The notes under the pieces were generated by a model. That model was given only the letters and a program-made list of their open reading frames with translations, ran no database searches and was not told where the DNA came from. A program made the position numbers and the translations under genes. Below, one piece after another: positions 55,456 through 64,000 of a stretch of DNA of 64,000 nt (position 1 is the stretch's first letter; each line of letters starts with the position of its first letter). Source of the stretch: DAONDZ01 sp964517555 (lineage in GTDB: Bacteria > Patescibacteriota > Patescibacteriia > Patescibacteriales > UBA12465); assembly GCA_964517555.1 (NCBI GenBank), contig CAZFEF010000001.1:62001-126000 (forward strand), read 5' to 3'.

Positions 55456-57066
55456 ATGAACAAAAATGAACAAAAAATTGAGTATTTTATTTACGCTCGC
55501 AAGTCTTCGGAGAGCGAAGAGCGGCAAGTCCAATCGATAGATGACCAAGTAAACAGACTTAAACAACTGGCCAGTAGCTCTGGTCTAAAAATTAAAAAGA
55601 TTTATACGGAGTCAAAAACAGCCAAGCAACCCGGCATTCGTCCTATCTTTGAAGAGATGATGAAAAAAATTGAAGCCGGAGAGGCTAATGGTATTTTATG
55701 TTGGCAAATAAATCGGCTTTCTCGTAATCCAATCGATAGCGCCAGAATTCAATGGCTCTTGCAACAAGGAAAAATTAAAAATATTCAAACGTTTGATAGA
55801 ACTTATTTGCCAGACGACAACACTCTTTTATACAGCGTTGAAACCGGTATGGCCAATCAATTTATTTTAGATCTGAGCAAAAATGTTAAGAGAGGCGTTC
55901 AGAGTAAATTAGAAAAAGGTTGGCGACCAGGAAATGCTCCCGCTGGTTATAAAAATGAACTTTATGATCACACGATTGAGACTGACGCAGAGAGATTTAA
56001 TCTGATCAAAAAAGCCTGGAGCTTACTACTGACCAATGAATATACGGTGCCGAAAATATTGGATAAATTAAATAATGATTGGGGTTTTAGAAGTTTGAAA
56101 AAAAGAAAAAGCGGTAACAAACCATTATCAACCAGTGGTTTATATAGAGTGTTCACTAATGTTTTTTATGCTGGAATTATTGAACATAAAGGCCAGCAAT
56201 ACCCCGGTAAACATAAGCCAATGATAACACTTGAGGAGTATGATAAAGCCCAGATACTACTAGGTCGAGCCGGAAAGCCTCGTTCTACAAAACATCAATT
56301 CGCCTATACTGGATTAATAAAATGCGGTCACTGTGATTGCTTGATCACCGCAGAAACTAAAAACAAGATTATTAAAAGCACTAATGAAACCAGAAAATAT
56401 ACTTATTACCGCTGCACGAGAAAAAAAACCGACATCAAGTGCAAACAACAACCAATAAGTCTGGGAGAACTAGAGCCGCAAATTATTAAGGAGTTAAATG
56501 AGCTAACGATTCTCCCAGAGTTTAGAGACTGGGCGCTAAATAATATTAAAGCATCTAATGATGCTGAAATTGAGGATCGAACAAAAATTTATGAAATGCA
56601 GCATCGCAGTATTGCTGAAAAACAAACCCAGTTAGATAACTTAACCAAAATGCGTTATCGCGGATTAATTAATGACGATGAATTTCTGAAAGAAAAATCT
56701 GAATTACAAAATGAGATTATAAGATTAAGAGATAATCTTCGAGGCACAGAACAAAGAACTGACACCTGGATCGAGCTAACAGAAAGAGCCTTTAAGTTTG
56801 CTGCGACCGCCAAAGAAGCCTTCGAAAATGGTAGTCTGGAAACAAAAAGAGAAATAGTTAGAACTCTGGGGTCAAAGTTCACTTTATTGGATAAAAAGCT
56901 TTATTTTGAGCCAGAATGCTGGATTCAGAAGATGAAAGATGCTGCCAAAGAAATAAACACTGATTCCACAAGGTTAGAACTACAGAAAATCCTTGCAAAC
57001 AAAGGAAAAACAGGCGATTTCTCGCCTGCTCTTCCACGATTGCACAGGCGAAGGGATTCGAACTAA
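55456..57066 (+). CDS. Large serine recombinase (integrase) of the element
   Basis: A 536-aa site-specific recombinase that inserts and excises the element. The catalytic domain begins YFIYARKSSESEERQVQSID, with nucleophile Ser17 (R-K-S), and includes GILCWQINRLSRNPIDSARI, typical of resolvases. The recombinase domain contains RPGNAPAGYKNEL and STSGLYRVFTNVFYAGIIEH; a zinc ribbon follows, GLIKCGHCDCLITAE and YYRCTRKKTDIKCKQQ. A coiled coil runs about 380-430 (EMQHRSIAEKQTQLDNLTKM). The last codons (RRRDSN) are encoded by the right border repeat, antisense to a tRNA T-arm-like sequence, a feature of such genes in this group. Confidence 0.92.
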   Translation: MNKNEQKIEYFIYARKSSESEERQVQSIDDQVNRLKQLASSSGLKIKKIYTESKTAKQPGIRPIFEEMMKKIEAGEANGILCWQINRLSRNPIDSARIQWLLQQGKIKNIQTFDRTYLPDDNTLLYSVETGMANQFILDLSKNVKRGVQSKLEKGWRPGNAPAGYKNELYDHTIETDAERFNLIKKAWSLLLTNEYTVPKILDKLNNDWGFRSLKKRKSGNKPLSTSGLYRVFTNVFYAGIIEHKGQQYPGKHKPMITLEEYDKAQILLGRAGKPRSTKHQFAYTGLIKCGHCDCLITAETKNKIIKSTNETRKYTYYRCTRKKTDIKCKQQPISLGELEPQIIKELNELTILPEFRDWALNNIKASNDAEIEDRTKIYEMQHRSIAEKQTQLDNLTKMRYRGLINDDEFLKEKSELQNEIIRLRDNLRGTEQRTDTWIELTERAFKFAATAKEAFENGSLETKREIVRTLGSKFTLLDKKLYFEPECWIQKMKDAAKEINTDSTRLELQKILANKGKTGDFSPALPRLHRRRDSN

Positions 57067-57129
57067 TTTAACCCAATAAAAATGGACTGTTTGCTAAAAA
57101 TATAAAATTATAGCCAAAATTTCCGAACC
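57054..57129 (+). repeat. Right border repeat (attR-like)
   Basis: Starts within the last codons of the recombinase and matches 33319-33394 at 61 of 76 positions. The GGATTCGAAC core is shared also with tRNA-Gln at 57202, which lies about 130 bases further on. Confidence 0.6.
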
Positions 57130-57142
57130 GGTAATTTTTGGC
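57113..57142 (+). terminator. Possible terminator of the recombinase gene
   Basis: GCCAAAA (57113-57119) / TTTTGGC (57136-57142), loop of 16. The T-run is internal to the stem rather than after it. Confidence 0.4.
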
Positions 57143-57190
57143 TCATATTACAGAAAAGCAGACACTTTCGCGACTGCTTATCCTGATTTG

Positions 57191-57261
57191 CTCGGGGACA
57201 AGGATTCGAACCTCGATTAACAGGGCCAGAACCTGTTGTCCTGCCATTAGACGATCCCCGA
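57191..57261 (-). tRNA. tRNA-Gln (anticodon CUG)
   Basis: On the minus strand: acceptor TCGGGGA (57261-57255) pairs with TCCCCGA (57198-57192); D arm GTC/GAC; anticodon stem ACAGG/CCTGT with loop TTCTGGC, giving anticodon CTG at positions 34-36; T stem CGAGG/CCTTG around TTCGAAT; discriminator G. It is 71 bases long without an encoded CCA. All helices are intact, so it should be functional. It lies outside the integrated element, between the right border and lysS. Confidence 0.93.
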
Positions 57262-57302
57262 ATATGTAATTATATTAACAGAATAAAGATAATTGTCAAA
57301 AA

Positions 57303-58781
57303 CTATTCTGATTTCGGTTTCATGAGCGGAAATATCTGACATTCTCTAGCTGGCTTGTTCATCAAAAAGCTAAAGACTCTCTCACTCATACCGAAACCAC
57401 AGGTTGGAGGCATGCCATATTCCAAAGCTTCAACAAAATCATGGTCGTGCATCTGAGCTTCTTCATCGCCAGCCTCTCTTAATTTTTGTTGTTCCAAGAA
57501 ACGCTTCTCTTGATCCACTGGATCATTGAGCTCGCTATAGCCATTGCCCAATTCGGAGCCAGCGATGATCACCTGGAATCTTTGGGCTAATTCTGGATTT
57601 TTAGTATCTCTTTTGGCTAGCGGTGAAACGGTAATTGGTACGCCCACCAGAAACCCCGGACCAGCGATTTGTTTGCGACAATATTTCCAGAGATTATCGA
57701 TCGCTCGGGTAATATTGAATCCGTTTTCATCATATTTGACTCCTAGTTCATCTAATTTAACCTTAATCTCATCAATATTGGCTTCTAAAATATCAACTCC
57801 GGTATACTTTTTCACTGTCTGGCGATAGTCATATATTTCCCATTTCTGGCCAAGGTCAACGGAAAAATCTTTGATTTGGAACTGGAGAGTACCAAAAGCT
57901 TCCTGAGCAATATATTTGTACAGCTCCTCCACCAGTTTCATACCATCTTGATAGTCGGCATAGGCCCAATAGAATTCCATTTGGGTGTAATCCTGCAAAT
58001 GTTCGGCATCCATGCCTTCGTTACGGAATTGGCGGCCAATCTCAAAGGTTTTAGGAAAACCAGCTACCATCAATTTCTTCTGCCACAATTCTCCCATTGA
58101 AATTCGCAAATAGACACCCATATCTAGGGCGTTATGGAAAGTGACGAAAGGTTTGGCATCAGCTCCGCCGGTAGTAGTTTCTAAAACCGGGGTCTCGACT
58201 TCTAAAAAGCCGCGATTCAACAAAAAACTACGAGTGGCGTTCCAAAAACGGGAGCGCTTCTCAATCATTTCATAGACCTCGGGGTTAAACATGATGTCCA
58301 AATATCTTTTGCGCAATCTTTCTTCTTCATCGGTTAAGCCATGCCATTTTTCCGGCAAGGGACGCAAGGACTTGGAAAGCAATTGCCAATCCTCAACCAT
58401 TAGGCTTGGCTCACCTTTGTGGGTATTGAAGCAATGGGCCTTGATGGCGATAAAATCCCCCGTATCAGCTAGTTTGACAAAGCGTTTATACAAATCATCA
58501 CCAATGTCTTTCTTGGATAGGGCTATCTGAAATAAATCTTTGCCATCTTGCAAGTGAGCGAAGGTCAAATTGCCGTGGGATCTAACATTCCGCAATCGGC
58601 CGGCAACATAGATTACCTGGCCGCTTTCTAAGAGTTTAGCAAAATCCTCAGTTACTTCTGCCAATGACAAATCCCTCCGACTTTCTGCCGGATAGGGGTC
58701 AAGGGCTAGATCTTTGATAGCGGCTAATTTCTTCAGTCGCTCTTCCCTTTCACTGATTGGATTTGATACTTGGTCGCTCAT
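57303..58781 (-). CDS. lysS: Lysyl-tRNA synthetase, class II
   Basis: Charges tRNA-Lys. I start it at the ATG at 58781 (MSDQVSNPISEREERLKKLA), which lies directly after the greA stop; the 498-codon frame begins at a TTG. It has the OB-fold anticodon-binding domain (GQVIYVAGRLRNVRSHGNLT), motif 2 (QFRNEGMDAEHLQDYTQMEF, containing the FRNE signature) and motif 3 (GFGMSERVFSFLMN, with the GxGxxR-like region PTCGFGMSERV). The C-terminal end is as usual. It is the last gene of a long minus-strand run starting with the flippase at 63940. Confidence 0.96.
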   Translation of the reverse strand: MSDQVSNPISEREERLKKLAAIKDLALDPYPAESRRDLSLAEVTEDFAKLLESGQVIYVAGRLRNVRSHGNLTFAHLQDGKDLFQIALSKKDIGDDLYKRFVKLADTGDFIAIKAHCFNTHKGEPSLMVEDWQLLSKSLRPLPEKWHGLTDEEERLRKRYLDIMFNPEVYEMIEKRSRFWNATRSFLLNRGFLEVETPVLETTTGGADAKPFVTFHNALDMGVYLRISMGELWQKKLMVAGFPKTFEIGRQFRNEGMDAEHLQDYTQMEFYWAYADYQDGMKLVEELYKYIAQEAFGTLQFQIKDFSVDLGQKWEIYDYRQTVKKYTGVDILEANIDEIKVKLDELGVKYDENGFNITRAIDNLWKYCRKQIAGPGFLVGVPITVSPLAKRDTKNPELAQRFQVIIAGSELGNGYSELNDPVDQEKRFLEQQKLREAGDEEAQMHDHDFVEALEYGMPPTCGFGMSERVFSFLMNKPARECQIFPLMKPKSE

Positions 58782-58782
58782 A

Positions 58783-59247
58783 TTATTTGACTGCCACAAT
58801 TTTATACTTCATTTCACCTTTGGGGGTAGAGACTTTAACTTCATCACCTTTGGATTTGCCTAAAAAAGCCATGCCCAAGGGGGATTCATTGGAAATCTTC
58901 CCTTCTCCTGGATTAGCTTCGTTGAAGCTGACAATGGTGTACTCTTTTTCGACATCACCACTTTTAACCACGACTGTCGAGCCCATAGCCACCGAACTGC
59001 TGCTGGCCTGGACGTTTTCCACTACCGTGACATTTTTGAGAATAGCCATCAATTCAGCAATCCGACCATCGTTTAACGCCTGGGCGTCCTTAGCCTCACT
59101 ATATTCAGCGTTTTCACTTAAATCTCCCAATTCCTTGGCCTTTTCAATGCGATCAGCTATTTCCCGACGTTTGACAGTGCTTAAATGATCCAACTCTTCT
59201 TTTAGCTTGCTATACCCCTCACGGGAAATAATTTGTTGTTCAGGCAT
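58783..59247 (-). CDS. greA: Transcription elongation factor GreA
   Basis: Rescues stalled RNA polymerase by stimulating transcript cleavage in the secondary channel. The 154-aa protein has the N-terminal coiled coil (ISREGYSKLKEELDHLSTVK) with the acidic tip GDLSENAEYSEAKDAQ, and a C-terminal FKBP-like domain with FNEANPGEGKISNESPLG and AFLGKSKGDEVKV. Everything is as expected for the family. It lies between the O-antigen ligase-like gene and lysS; the ATG of lysS abuts its stop, suggesting translational coupling. Confidence 0.97.
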   Translation of the reverse strand: MPEQQIISREGYSKLKEELDHLSTVKRREIADRIEKAKELGDLSENAEYSEAKDAQALNDGRIAELMAILKNVTVVENVQASSSSVAMGSTVVVKSGDVEKEYTIVSFNEANPGEGKISNESPLGMAFLGKSKGDEVKVSTPKGEMKYKIVAVK

Positions 59248-59280
59248 AATTTTAATTAGTTATAAATAGCGATATTAATA

Positions 59281-60720
59281 TTAGCTCATCTTTTGCTTGG
59301 TGACAATAGCCAAAGCCCCCAGAAGCAGCAAGCCGATACCTAGAGGATGATTGACATAAGGGCTAAAAATGTTGATTATCCCTAAGGCTAGCAAAGCGAT
59401 AGCCACCCCGTTGAGCAAATAATCTTTAGATTTCAGTCCAGTATAGATATTTAGACCGAAAATATATAGATAGGCCAGCAATCCAAAAATACCTAGCTTT
59501 AGCCAGACATCTAGCCAGCCCCATTCAAAGGCATAGGTGGTGTATAAACCATTGATTCTGGGATCACGACTAACATAGCTAATGGTAGCTCCATATCCCT
59601 GTCCGATTATTGGATCCTGCTTAATCTCCGTATTAATCTTCGCCAAAAGCGCCCAGCGAGAAGCCGCCGCCGGTTCGTTTTTGTCCATGCTAGCCCGAAC
59701 TAAAAAGTTTTGCGGCGCAGTCCAAGCCAAAAGCGACACCAAGCCAATGGCCGCCAAAGAAGAAACAAAGACGAACCAAATAGCCTGCCAAAAGATTTTT
59801 TGTTTAGCTCTGACAAGTAACAAAACGAAAGCCGCTAAGAAGGCCACCCCCAAACCCAGCCAGAAACTGCGAGACAAGCTAATGATAATGACCGTGGAAA
59901 AAATAATAAAATTGAAATGATAGAGGCTTAGACGAGCCAAGGCTATCTTCTTTTCGGTTAAAGCTCGGATATAGAAAAAGAAATCCAAGATCAAAGCGAC
60001 GACGATAAAAATCTGCGATTGGAAGAAGGTGCGATAGAAATTAGTATCTGTGACCGTCACTTCCCCGACGCCGGTAGTCCTGACCCAACGATAGAGGTCT
60101 AAAGCAAAGTCACTTTGACCATATTTTAGAATTAAGAAGACTACAATAGTTTTTAAGCACAGGAAATACATGGCGGCATAAAACAGAGACTTTAGTCCGC
60201 GCCAATTGTCTTTGCCTTCGGCCACCAAAATTTCATAAAGCGGAAAGATTAAAGTGAAATAGATCCAGCCGTTTAAATCAAAAAACCAGTATTTTATCTC
60301 ATGGCCGTGCAACCATCCGTTGATAGCGGCAATGACTACAAAAATTAAGAGTAATAAATAGGGTCGCAAAAATTCTTTCTGTTCAGTGGTAACTAGATCT
60401 CGTTTGTCAATCAGATAGCGCCTGACAGCTTTTAGCGCCCAGACCGTCATCACCACTGCCCAGAGAGCGATTCGCCAAGAAACTTGGTCACCGGCCAAAT
60501 CAAAATGGAACAGATAGCCTTTTGATCCCAAAAATAATTCCGCTAAAAGTACAAAAACACCAAAAGACAAATCCTCCAGAGAAGCCACGACTACTAAGGA
60601 CAGAATAATAAAGAAAGCGGCCTGATTGAATTGGGGAAAATAATAACCAAACAAGGAGAAAAGTTCCACTGCTAAAATCAAAGCGAAAACCAACCAGGGC
60701 TTGATAATTAATTTTCTCAT
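59281..60720 (-). CDS. O-antigen ligase/polymerase-like membrane protein
   Basis: A 479-aa polytopic protein with about 12 helices. The large extracytoplasmic loop between about residues 325 and 385 has WTAPQNFLVRASMDKNEPAA and ASRWALLAKINTEIKQDPII then GQGYGATISYVSRDPRINGL, the Wzy_C-type pattern with the conserved R/H region. Known relatives join polysaccharide repeat units to each other (Wzy) or to a lipid or protein carrier (WaaL, PglL). It overlaps the following GT2 gene by 4 bases and belongs to the flippase-GT4-GT2 run, so it would act on the glycan that the flippase exports. Confidence 0.8.
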   Translation of the reverse strand: MRKLIIKPWLVFALILAVELFSLFGYYFPQFNQAAFFIILSLVVVASLEDLSFGVFVLLAELFLGSKGYLFHFDLAGDQVSWRIALWAVVMTVWALKAVRRYLIDKRDLVTTEQKEFLRPYLLLLIFVVIAAINGWLHGHEIKYWFFDLNGWIYFTLIFPLYEILVAEGKDNWRGLKSLFYAAMYFLCLKTIVVFLILKYGQSDFALDLYRWVRTTGVGEVTVTDTNFYRTFFQSQIFIVVALILDFFFYIRALTEKKIALARLSLYHFNFIIFSTVIIISLSRSFWLGLGVAFLAAFVLLLVRAKQKIFWQAIWFVFVSSLAAIGLVSLLAWTAPQNFLVRASMDKNEPAAASRWALLAKINTEIKQDPIIGQGYGATISYVSRDPRINGLYTTYAFEWGWLDVWLKLGIFGLLAYLYIFGLNIYTGLKSKDYLLNGVAIALLALGIINIFSPYVNHPLGIGLLLLGALAIVTKQKMS

Positions 60721-61418
60721 AGAAGTTGATGTTTTTGTTTTATAATTTTGACAGCGGCCTTATATTTCTTGACGCTGCTTAAAAATGGTAAAAAACGATA
60801 GGCGGCTCGAGGTAACCAGGTACTGATATGTCCTCCGGGTTTGACCGTGAATAAAACTTGATCAATCCATACTCCAGTCCGGCCGTTCTCTAAAAGCGTC
60901 AGCCATAGGTCCCAATCTTGTAGTTTTTTAATGCTCTCATCCCAACCTCCAGGCGGAAAAGCCTCGCGCCGCAGAAGTGACATTGTATGAATATATGGGG
61001 CTTGGCGTAATCTATCGGCGTCAAAGGACCATAACTTAAATAGTTTTCTCCCCCACTTGAAAGAAGAATAGGCATAGGCCGCATTCTGGTTCTGGGTCAA
61101 GGTCTGGAGCATGATTTCCAGGGCCTGGGGGTGAAAAACCGCATCAGCATCGCAAAACAGCAGGTATTCGCCTCTAGCCTCCTTAAAACCGCGATTCCGG
61201 GCCGCTGGAGCGCCCTGATTGCTTTGATGAATGATAAAGAAGCGTTGCGGAGCCGAACTAGTGGCGAAATAAGCTTCCAGCACTTTGTCTAAACCATCAC
61301 GCGAACCGTCATTGACGATAATCACTTCAAAGTCTTGATAGCTTTGCTTCACTAAACTATTTAAAGTAGCAGTGATCAATTTAGCCTGATTGTAGACGGG
61401 GATGATAATGGAAATCAT
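60717..61418 (-). CDS. GT2-family glycosyltransferase
   Basis: A 233-aa GT-A enzyme. Start MISIIIPVYNQAKLITATLN with the family's I-I-I-P-V-Y-N, then FEVIIVNDGSRDG (nucleotide-binding Asp) and a D-x-D-like motif in YLLFCDADAVFHPQALE. GAPAARNRGFKEARGEYLL is typical. It would transfer a hexose or related sugar from an NDP donor to a carrier-bound glycan. A four-base overlap with genes on both sides shows operon membership with the GT4 gene and the ligase. Donor sugar unknown. Confidence 0.92.
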   Translation of the reverse strand: MISIIIPVYNQAKLITATLNSLVKQSYQDFEVIIVNDGSRDGLDKVLEAYFATSSAPQRFFIIHQSNQGAPAARNRGFKEARGEYLLFCDADAVFHPQALEIMLQTLTQNQNAAYAYSSFKWGRKLFKLWSFDADRLRQAPYIHTMSLLRREAFPPGGWDESIKKLQDWDLWLTLLENGRTGVWIDQVLFTVKPGGHISTWLPRAAYRFLPFLSSVKKYKAAVKIIKQKHQLL

Positions 61419-62470
61419 AGGGATAATATTTGCTGAATCCGATTAACTTGTCTAGATAAAGAAAATTCAATTTCAGCTCGCTTCTTTCCTTGCTGACCCA
61501 GTTTCTCACAAAACTTGGTATCAGCCATCAATGAATCTAGAGCTTGGTCAATTTCTTTTTGCTTTTGGCCGTCGACTAAAATACCGGTACGCTGATCTAG
61601 GACGGCGTCTGAAACCCCACCGGCTCTGCCGGCTAAAACCGCCTTGCCCATTAAAGCTGCCTCTAGATAGACAATGCCAAAACCTTCATAGTCTCCTTCA
61701 ATATCTCGAGAAACTAGAGCAAAAAAATCACAAATCTTTAACCAAGCCCATTTCTCTGTCTCTGATATTCGTCCGCGGAAAATAATATTTTTCTTGCCAC
61801 GAGCTAATTGCTTTAAGCGACTCTCATCAGGTCCAGTACCGGCGATAACTAGGATTTTGTCAGAATAATCTGGACGGCTGAAGGACTTAATTAGACTATC
61901 AAAACCTTTTCTGGCTACCAAGCGCCCTAAACTAAAAACTACTTTGGAAGAATCGGGTATCAAGTCTTTCTTTAGCTGACCAGCCATTCGATCGATCTCG
62001 GATAAATTATCCGGAGCGCTGGCCCCAGGGTTTACTACATAAATCTTGTCCGTGCCCGTTTTCAAAAAAACAGCGACTTGTTTTTGGGTATAGGAATTAG
62101 CGCAAATGATGCTACCCGCTTTAGCTAAAATTTTTCTGGTTAACACTCGGCGGCAAAGACTTTGGGTGGCGCGACTAAAATCTAATCCATGGAGAATCAC
62201 AGCATAGTTGAGGCGATGAAATCGAGAATAAAGGTACAGAGCCGTGCCCAGGGGAAAAATATGGCCAACAATAAAACGAGACTTGCCTCTTCCCTTTTGT
62301 CGATTAATTTGTCTAAAATAACCAAAATATTTCCCCATCCCTGGCCTAGTACTGGCAGTGATCACCTCAAAGTCTTCAACCGGACGCCAAAATTTAGCCA
62401 AGGCTCCATAGTATTCTGCTATTCCCCCAATTTGCGGCGGGAACTCTAAAGTGAATAAAACGGTTTTCAT
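61415..62470 (-). CDS. GT4-family glycosyltransferase
   Basis: A 351-aa GT-B enzyme beginning MKTVLFTLEFPPQIGGIAEY, the typical glycine-rich acceptor-side loop. The donor half shows VVFSLGRLVARKGFDSLIKS, VIAGTGPDESRLKQLARG, IIFRGRISETEKWAWL and the E-x7-E region in GDYEGFGIVYLEAALMGKAV (E in EGFG and E in YLEA), with LAGRAGGVSDAV. It probably builds the same exported glycan as its GT2 neighbour. Four-base overlap with the GT2 gene downstream and 3 bases to the flippase upstream. Confidence 0.93.
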   Translation of the reverse strand: MKTVLFTLEFPPQIGGIAEYYGALAKFWRPVEDFEVITASTRPGMGKYFGYFRQINRQKGRGKSRFIVGHIFPLGTALYLYSRFHRLNYAVILHGLDFSRATQSLCRRVLTRKILAKAGSIICANSYTQKQVAVFLKTGTDKIYVVNPGASAPDNLSEIDRMAGQLKKDLIPDSSKVVFSLGRLVARKGFDSLIKSFSRPDYSDKILVIAGTGPDESRLKQLARGKKNIIFRGRISETEKWAWLKICDFFALVSRDIEGDYEGFGIVYLEAALMGKAVLAGRAGGVSDAVLDQRTGILVDGQKQKEIDQALDSLMADTKFCEKLGQQGKKRAEIEFSLSRQVNRIQQILSL

Positions 62471-62473
62471 AAA

Positions 62474-63940
62474 TTATTCTAAATTTTCATTATTCACCGG
62501 CGACGGCGTTTTCTTAAATGATTTTAAAATATATTGCAAATCGGCCCGGTGAAAACTACCCAAGGCGAAAGAAGAGGCGAAATAAATAACCATCGCCAGA
62601 AGAATCAACAAGATAATATTCCAAGATGGTAAATAATAATTGATAAAGGCGGCCATGAAAGCGCTGGCTAAAATTGACTTCCCTAACACCGTAGCATTAT
62701 TCTTCAGCTGGTATTTGATAATCTTAGGCACCAAGACCATGCCCAAAACAAACATTAAGGCATTAGTCAAAAGGACTGTCAAAGCGGCTCCATCGGCCTG
62801 CCACAAAGGAATTAAGGCTAAATTAATACCAACGCTGACAATCATCACTATCAGCATATTAATCGTATTACGCCGTTGCCGATCACAGGCATTTAGCAAG
62901 GATCCGATGGGAAAATTGACAAAGATGAAAAAAGCGGCGGCCATGGTTAAGCGCAAAGGCAAAATAGCTTCTTGATATCCGGATTTAAATAAACTAATAA
63001 TTTGGGGCGCTAAAATAATACTGCCGACAGTAATCGGAACAGAGATGATGATTAGATAGTTCATGGCTCTTTCAAAAGCAACCTTCAGTTGTTCACGATT
63101 AGATAACCAATAAGTACTCATGGCTGGATAAAGCGAAGCGGTAAAAGCCATGGGCAAAAACTGCAAGGCAAAAATGATCTTGAAAGACACTTGATAAATA
63201 CCAACATAGTAGTCACCGGCAAATAGTGACAGCAACACTGAATCTAGATAAGTATAGACTCGTTGGAAGATGGCAAACAAGGCAAAGGGCAAGCTAATTT
63301 GGAAAATAGAACTGACTATCCCTGGATCATAAAGCAGCCGTAGCTTTAATTTCATTTTCCTCTTTAGTACCCAAAAGGAATAAATAAAATTATAAGTGCT
63401 AGCGATAATTAAAGAGGCCATAATTAAGCGCAGACTATAGTTTAGGTATAAGGCCAAAAGACCAAAAATCAAAACCACCAATTGGAAAATGACCGAAGTC
63501 AGACTCTCGTATTTGAGATTGTGGAATCCTCGCAAGACGGCAAAGAAAGTAGTGGTGAAGGAATCAAGGATCATGCAGATAATGGACAAATAGACCAAAT
63601 CTTTAGTTAGCGGATCATGGGGAGTAAAATTAATAAAAACTACCACCAAAATGGCAGTAATCATGGCTAAGAGAATTTTGACACTCAAAACGTTACCCAG
63701 TAAAACGTTGGCTCGATCCCGATGCTTGGCTATCTCCCTAGTCAAAAAATTCATGAAACCCAAATCGATCAAGATAGCGAAAATGGTAGTAAAGGAAATG
63801 GCGAAATAATACTTGCCCAAATCAGCCGGGCCGAGATTGCGGGCCAGGATAGTAAAATAAGAAAAAGAGATTATCTTTTGCAGAATCAAGGCCACCGTTA
63901 AATAGGAGGTGTTTTTAGCGATATTTCCCACTTTATTCAT
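62474..63940 (-). CDS. Polysaccharide flippase (Wzx/MATE-like)
   Basis: A 488-aa integral membrane protein with 12-14 helices. I start it at the ATG at 63940 (MNKVGNIAKNTSYLTVALIL); an in-frame TTG is upstream but the promoter suggests transcription begins at 63940. Features are AKNTSYLTVALILQKIISFS, TREIAKHRDRANVLLGNVLS and NFPIGSLLNACDRQRRNTIN, as in oligosaccharide flippases. It would move a lipid-linked oligosaccharide across the membrane for the ligase or polymerase. It leads an operon of flippase, GT4, GT2 and ligase, continuing into greA and lysS. The final 55 bases of the window have no gene apart from the promoter. Confidence 0.9.
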   Translation of the reverse strand: MNKVGNIAKNTSYLTVALILQKIISFSYFTILARNLGPADLGKYYFAISFTTIFAILIDLGFMNFLTREIAKHRDRANVLLGNVLSVKILLAMITAILVVVFINFTPHDPLTKDLVYLSIICMILDSFTTTFFAVLRGFHNLKYESLTSVIFQLVVLIFGLLALYLNYSLRLIMASLIIASTYNFIYSFWVLKRKMKLKLRLLYDPGIVSSIFQISLPFALFAIFQRVYTYLDSVLLSLFAGDYYVGIYQVSFKIIFALQFLPMAFTASLYPAMSTYWLSNREQLKVAFERAMNYLIIISVPITVGSIILAPQIISLFKSGYQEAILPLRLTMAAAFFIFVNFPIGSLLNACDRQRRNTINMLIVMIVSVGINLALIPLWQADGAALTVLLTNALMFVLGMVLVPKIIKYQLKNNATVLGKSILASAFMAAFINYYLPSWNIILLILLAMVIYFASSFALGSFHRADLQYILKSFKKTPSPVNNENLE

Positions 63941-63946
63941 GAATGC

Positions 63947-63976
63947 ATTATAGCACAATTTATTGGTTTTTGTTAA
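63947..63976 (-). promoter_or_regulatory. Promoter of the flippase operon (leaderless start predicted)
   Basis: TTAACA (63976-63971), 18-bp spacer, TATAAT (63952-63947) with an extended TGC. About seven bases past the -10 box is the ATG at 63940, so transcription probably begins at the start codon. Confidence 0.8.
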
Positions 63977-64000
63977 GTTAAATTTGACAATTAACTAATA

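Noticed and set aside
1..64000. CRISPR arrays, Cas genes, rRNA genes and insertion sequences
   Set aside because: No regularly spaced repeats, no Cas motifs, no transposase-like proteins and no rRNA-like tracts were found on reading; the only recombinase is the serine integrase.

Overview
The window looks like a chromosome segment of a candidate phyla radiation (Patescibacteria, Parcubacteria-like) bacterium. The grounds are an A+T-rich genome with short spacers, compact housekeeping genes (MetRS without a C-terminal extension, a 223-aa RsmI), many small membrane proteins of unknown function, and a diversity-generating retroelement (DGR) whose variable protein resembles those described from this group. 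The rank below phylum is a guess.

1-31.4 kb is mostly host backbone: the 5' end of gltX; a WecG/TagA glycosyltransferase fused to a NUDIX domain; a CorA-type transporter; a GT4 glycosyltransferase; two Bacteroidota-style lipoprotein genes; pyrG, an S41 protease, a CvpA-like protein, a pilin, metG and rsmI; the secE-nusG-rplK-rplA operon; uppP; a cytochrome-b5-like lipoprotein; FkbM and SDR enzymes; a membrane pyrophosphatase; an unusual repeat protein; YibE/F, pyrE, hydrolase and DUF4153 genes; and a radical SAM/B12 enzyme.

31.4-57.1 kb is accessory. A serine recombinase gene ends at 57066. Its 3' end and following sequence (57054-57129) are repeated, with 61 of 76 positions identical and no gaps, at 33319-33394. 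I read these as the borders of an integrated element of about 23.7 kb. Inside are: (a) a DGR with a 109-bp template repeat (36257-36365), a variable repeat (36724-36832) that differs from it at 19 positions, 18 of them adenines on the coding strand, the diversified protein, an Avd-like gene, and a reverse transcriptase gene that breaks off after motif A and runs into a PD-(D/E)XK-like domain; (b) small membrane proteins, one behind a switch-like structured leader; (c) an ADP-ribosylglycohydrolase, a TM0106-type nuclease, a DUF262 protein and a complete type I restriction-modification system; (d) a primase-helicase replication module; and (e) a leader with interleaved complementary arms before the recombinase. 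A tRNA-Gln(CUG) gene lies just outside the right border.

57.3-64 kb is host again: a minus-strand run of flippase, GT4, GT2, O-antigen ligase-like, greA and lysS, starting from a promoter that would give a leaderless mRNA. The surface-polysaccharide genes here and at 0.2-3.7 kb, with uppP, point to an exported glycan.

The main observation is the DGR. Its template, target, VR-adjacent hairpin, promoter and ribosome-binding site look intact and the variable repeat looks freshly mutagenised, yet the only reverse transcriptase in the window lacks the YxDD half of its catalytic domain.
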